Shown in pieces: positions 5,831-6,877 of a stretch of DNA of 6,877 nucleotides (position 1 is the first letter of the stretch; every line of letters begins with the position of its first letter). Source of the stretch: an uncultured Eubacteriales bacterium (GTDB lineage Bacteria > Bacillota > Clostridia > Oscillospirales > CAG-382); NCBI GenBank assembly GCA_900554405.1, contig USHI01000070.1:1-6877 (forward strand), written 5' to 3'. The notes under the pieces were generated by a model, which saw only the letters and a program-made list of their open reading frames with translations, did not search any database and was not told the DNA's origin. The position numbers were made by a program, and so were the translations under genes.

Positions 5831-5851
5831 TCATGCCTGCGTGTTTGTCAA
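5824..5851 (-). promoter_or_regulatory. Sigma-A promoter of the tetR-ABC operon
   Basis: Reading the minus strand, consensus TTGACA (complement of 5846-5851) is followed after 16 bases by consensus TATAAT (complement of 5824-5829). Transcription would begin near 5817, about 40 bases before ATG 5777. Both hexamers match perfectly, implying a strong promoter that needs a repressor; the overlapping direct repeats fit that. Confidence 0.88.
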
Positions 5852-5880
5852 GCGTTTTTTTCGGTTTTTTTGCGCGGCGA

Positions 5881-5909
5881 TTGACATATCCGCCCGAAAA
5901 TGGTATCAT
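5881..5909 (+). promoter_or_regulatory. Sigma-A promoter of the nitroreductase gene
   Basis: TTGACA (5881-5886) and TATCAT (5904-5909) are exactly 17 bases apart. The predicted start of transcription is near 5916, leaving a leader of about 33 bases before ATG 5949. It points away from the tetR promoter, with about 30 bases between the two -35 boxes, and does not overlap the putative tetR operator. Confidence 0.85.
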
Positions 5910-5948
5910 TTTTTATGCAATATGCAGATCAGGGAGGTAAAACGCACA

Positions 5949-6467
5949 ATGAACGAAGTAATGAACAACATACTCACGCGGCGCAGTGTCCGCCGCTATA
6001 AGCCCGAACCCGTCGAACGCAGGCTGATCGACACCGTTATCGAAGCGGGGCTTTATGCGGCGAGCGGCATGAACCGCCAGAGCGCGATATTTATCCCCGT
6101 GACCGACCGTGCGCTGCGCGACAGGCTTTCCGCCATGAATGCCGCCGTTATGGGGCGCGAGGGGATCGACCCTTTTTACGGCGCGCCAGCGGTGATAATC
6201 GTACTTGCGGACAAGACCGCGCCCACCTATGTGTATGACGGCGCTCTTGCAATGGGCAACATGATGCTTGCGGCACATTCGCTCGGGCTGGCAAGCTGCT
6301 GGGTGCACCGTGCGAAGGAGGAATTCGAATCCGCCGAGGGCAGGGAAATACTTGACTCTCTCGGTATACACGGCGATTACGAGGGGATCGGGCACCTGAT
6401 ACTCGGCTATGCAGGCGGCGAATATCCCGCGCCCGCTCCGCGCGCGGAGGGCAGAGTTTTCGGCTGA
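5949..6467 (+). CDS. Small nitroreductase-family flavoprotein
   Basis: The 172-residue product carries the FMN-binding entry motif RRSVRRY (11-17), the conserved ASGMNRQ segment (38-44) that lines the flavin, a GAPAVIIVLAD strand and the C-terminal SLGLASCWVH block. These define the short nitroreductase fold, normally a homodimer using FMN and NAD(P)H to reduce nitro compounds, quinones or unidentified electron acceptors in the cytosol. The physiological substrate is unknown. The start is ATG 5949, with AGGGAGGT (5931-5938) 10 bases upstream and a promoter at 5881-5909. The same frame stays open far upstream, but that part is antisense to tetR and the ATPase gene and is not protein. It is divergent from the tetR-exporter operon, so a joint response to a toxic compound is plausible but unproven. 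A terminator follows at 6483-6530. Confidence 0.93.
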   Translation: MNEVMNNILTRRSVRRYKPEPVERRLIDTVIEAGLYAASGMNRQSAIFIPVTDRALRDRLSAMNAAVMGREGIDPFYGAPAVIIVLADKTAPTYVYDGALAMGNMMLAAHSLGLASCWVHRAKEEFESAEGREILDSLGIHGDYEGIGHLILGYAGGEYPAPAPRAEGRVFG

Positions 6468-6482
6468 GCCGCGGCGTGATAA

Positions 6483-6535
6483 TAAAAAAATACAGCGTTC
6501 CCGCCATTGCTTCGGCAGGAGCGCTGTTTTCTTTA
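6483..6535. terminator. Bidirectional terminator between nitroreductase and dockerin genes
   Basis: ACAGCGTTCCCGCC (6492-6505) pairs with GGCAGGAGCGCTGT (6514-6527) with one wobble and one mismatch around an 8-base loop. TTTTCTTTAT follows on the right and an A-run (6484-6490) precedes it on the left, so it can terminate both the nitroreductase transcript and the opposing dockerin transcript, whose stop is at 6543. Confidence 0.85.
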
Positions 6536-6542
6536 TGCTTTT

Positions 6543-6877
6543 TTATGCGAGCTTCGAAAGATCAAACGTGCCGAGGTATGCGCGCTTAACATACAGGTAA
6601 TCTGCGGCGTTTATACTGCCGTTACCGTCGACATCCGCGTTTTCGAGCACTATTCCGCCGCCGAACGTGCCGAGTATCCAGCGTTTCAGGTACAGGCAAT
6701 CGAGCGCGGTTATTTCGCCGTCGCCGTCAATATCGCCGGGGGATCGTGGTGCGGTTTCGGCTGCCGCGCCGCATTCGGTGCATTTCTTTACCTTTTTGCC
6801 GTTTTCGATAACCCAATCTTTGCCCGGCGTGTGCTGCTTTGCGGGTATTTCACCGCCGCAAACGGTGCATTCGGCTG
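6543..6877 (-). CDS. Secreted protein C-terminus with CxxC repeats and type I dockerin domain, 5'-truncated by window edge
   Basis: Reading the minus strand, the frame is open from the edge (first full codon 6875-6873) to TAA 6545-6543, giving 110 residues of a larger protein. Residues 48-59 (D-I-DGDGEITALD) and 81-92 (D-V-DGNGSINAAD) are two EF-hand-like calcium loops. Each is followed by a helix with the dockerin pattern LYLKRWILG (61-69) or LYVKRAYLG (94-102). This duplicated layout at the extreme C-terminus defines a type I dockerin. Before it lie two CxxC motifs (C3/C6 and C32/C35) 29 residues apart, in a repeat of HTPGKDWV-GKKVKKC-ECG style seen in extracellular proteins of gut Clostridia. 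The dockerin should bind a cohesin on a scaffoldin or on another cell-surface protein. The catalytic or adhesive part lies outside the window, so the function is unknown. Loop positions 10-11 are Ala-Leu and Ala-Ala rather than the Ser-Thr of Clostridium thermocellum. Confidence 0.88.
   Translation of the reverse strand, partial: AECTVCGGEIPAKQHTPGKDWVIENGKKVKKCTECGAAAETAPRSPGDIDGDGEITALDCLYLKRWILGTFGGGIVLENADVDGNGSINAADYLYVKRAYLGTFDLSKLA

Noticed and set aside
4818..5948. Upstream extension of the nitroreductase frame to a total of 549 codons
   Set aside because: The extension is antisense to the ABC ATPase and tetR genes. The promoter at 5881 and ribosome site at 5931 fix the true start at 5949.
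1..6877. tRNA, rRNA, CRISPR array, insertion sequence or phage attachment site
   Set aside because: No cloverleaf, regularly spaced repeat with spacers, transposase motif or paired terminal repeats with target duplication was seen on either strand.

Overview
The window looks like a chromosomal segment of a GC-rich Clostridia bacterium, probably Oscillospiraceae/Ruminococcaceae-like. The evidence is strong AGGAGG-type ribosome sites, sigma-A promoters, short lipoprotein signal peptides with Ser/Glu-rich linkers, a type I dockerin module at the right edge, and a TetR regulator of the style common in Clostridia. This placement is an inference from gene content and style; no taxonomic marker gene is present.

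Layout, left to right. (1) 1-729 (+): the C-terminal two thirds of a HI0933/YhiN-type flavoprotein, closed by an intrinsic terminator. (2) 776-1374: about 600 bases without an ordinary gene but rich in signals. They include a candidate promoter, a closed two-helix RNA domain followed by a hairpin with a U-tract, a second long hairpin, and two very short reading frames with good ribosome sites, the second overlapping the next gene by ATGA. (3) 1375-2112 (+): an unrecognised, AT-rich lipoprotein gene. (4) 2200-3239 (+): a second lipoprotein gene, broken by a frameshift near position 2400. (5) 5777-3297 (-): a compact tetR / ABC ATPase / ABC-2 permease operon with an excellent promoter and a tandem repeat that probably serves as the repressor operator. 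(6) 5949-6467 (+): a small nitroreductase-family flavoprotein, divergent from tetR, with its own near-consensus promoter. (7) 6877-6543 (-): the C-terminus of a secreted protein with CxxC repeats and a dockerin domain, cut by the window edge.

Working together: the three minus-strand genes form a self-contained regulated exporter module. The TetR protein most likely represses its own operon and responds to a compound that the transporter exports. The nitroreductase may be part of the same response but has an independent promoter well away from the putative operator. The two lipoproteins lie in the same direction with Ser/Glu-rich tethers and presumably face the outside of the membrane; their functions are unknown. 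Convergent gene pairs are separated by A/T-flanked hairpins that can stop transcription from both sides.

The part least explained by ordinary annotation is the 776-1374 leader. It looks either like an attenuating RNA leader or like the 5' region of a displaced secreted-protein gene that is now joined to the lipoprotein gene.
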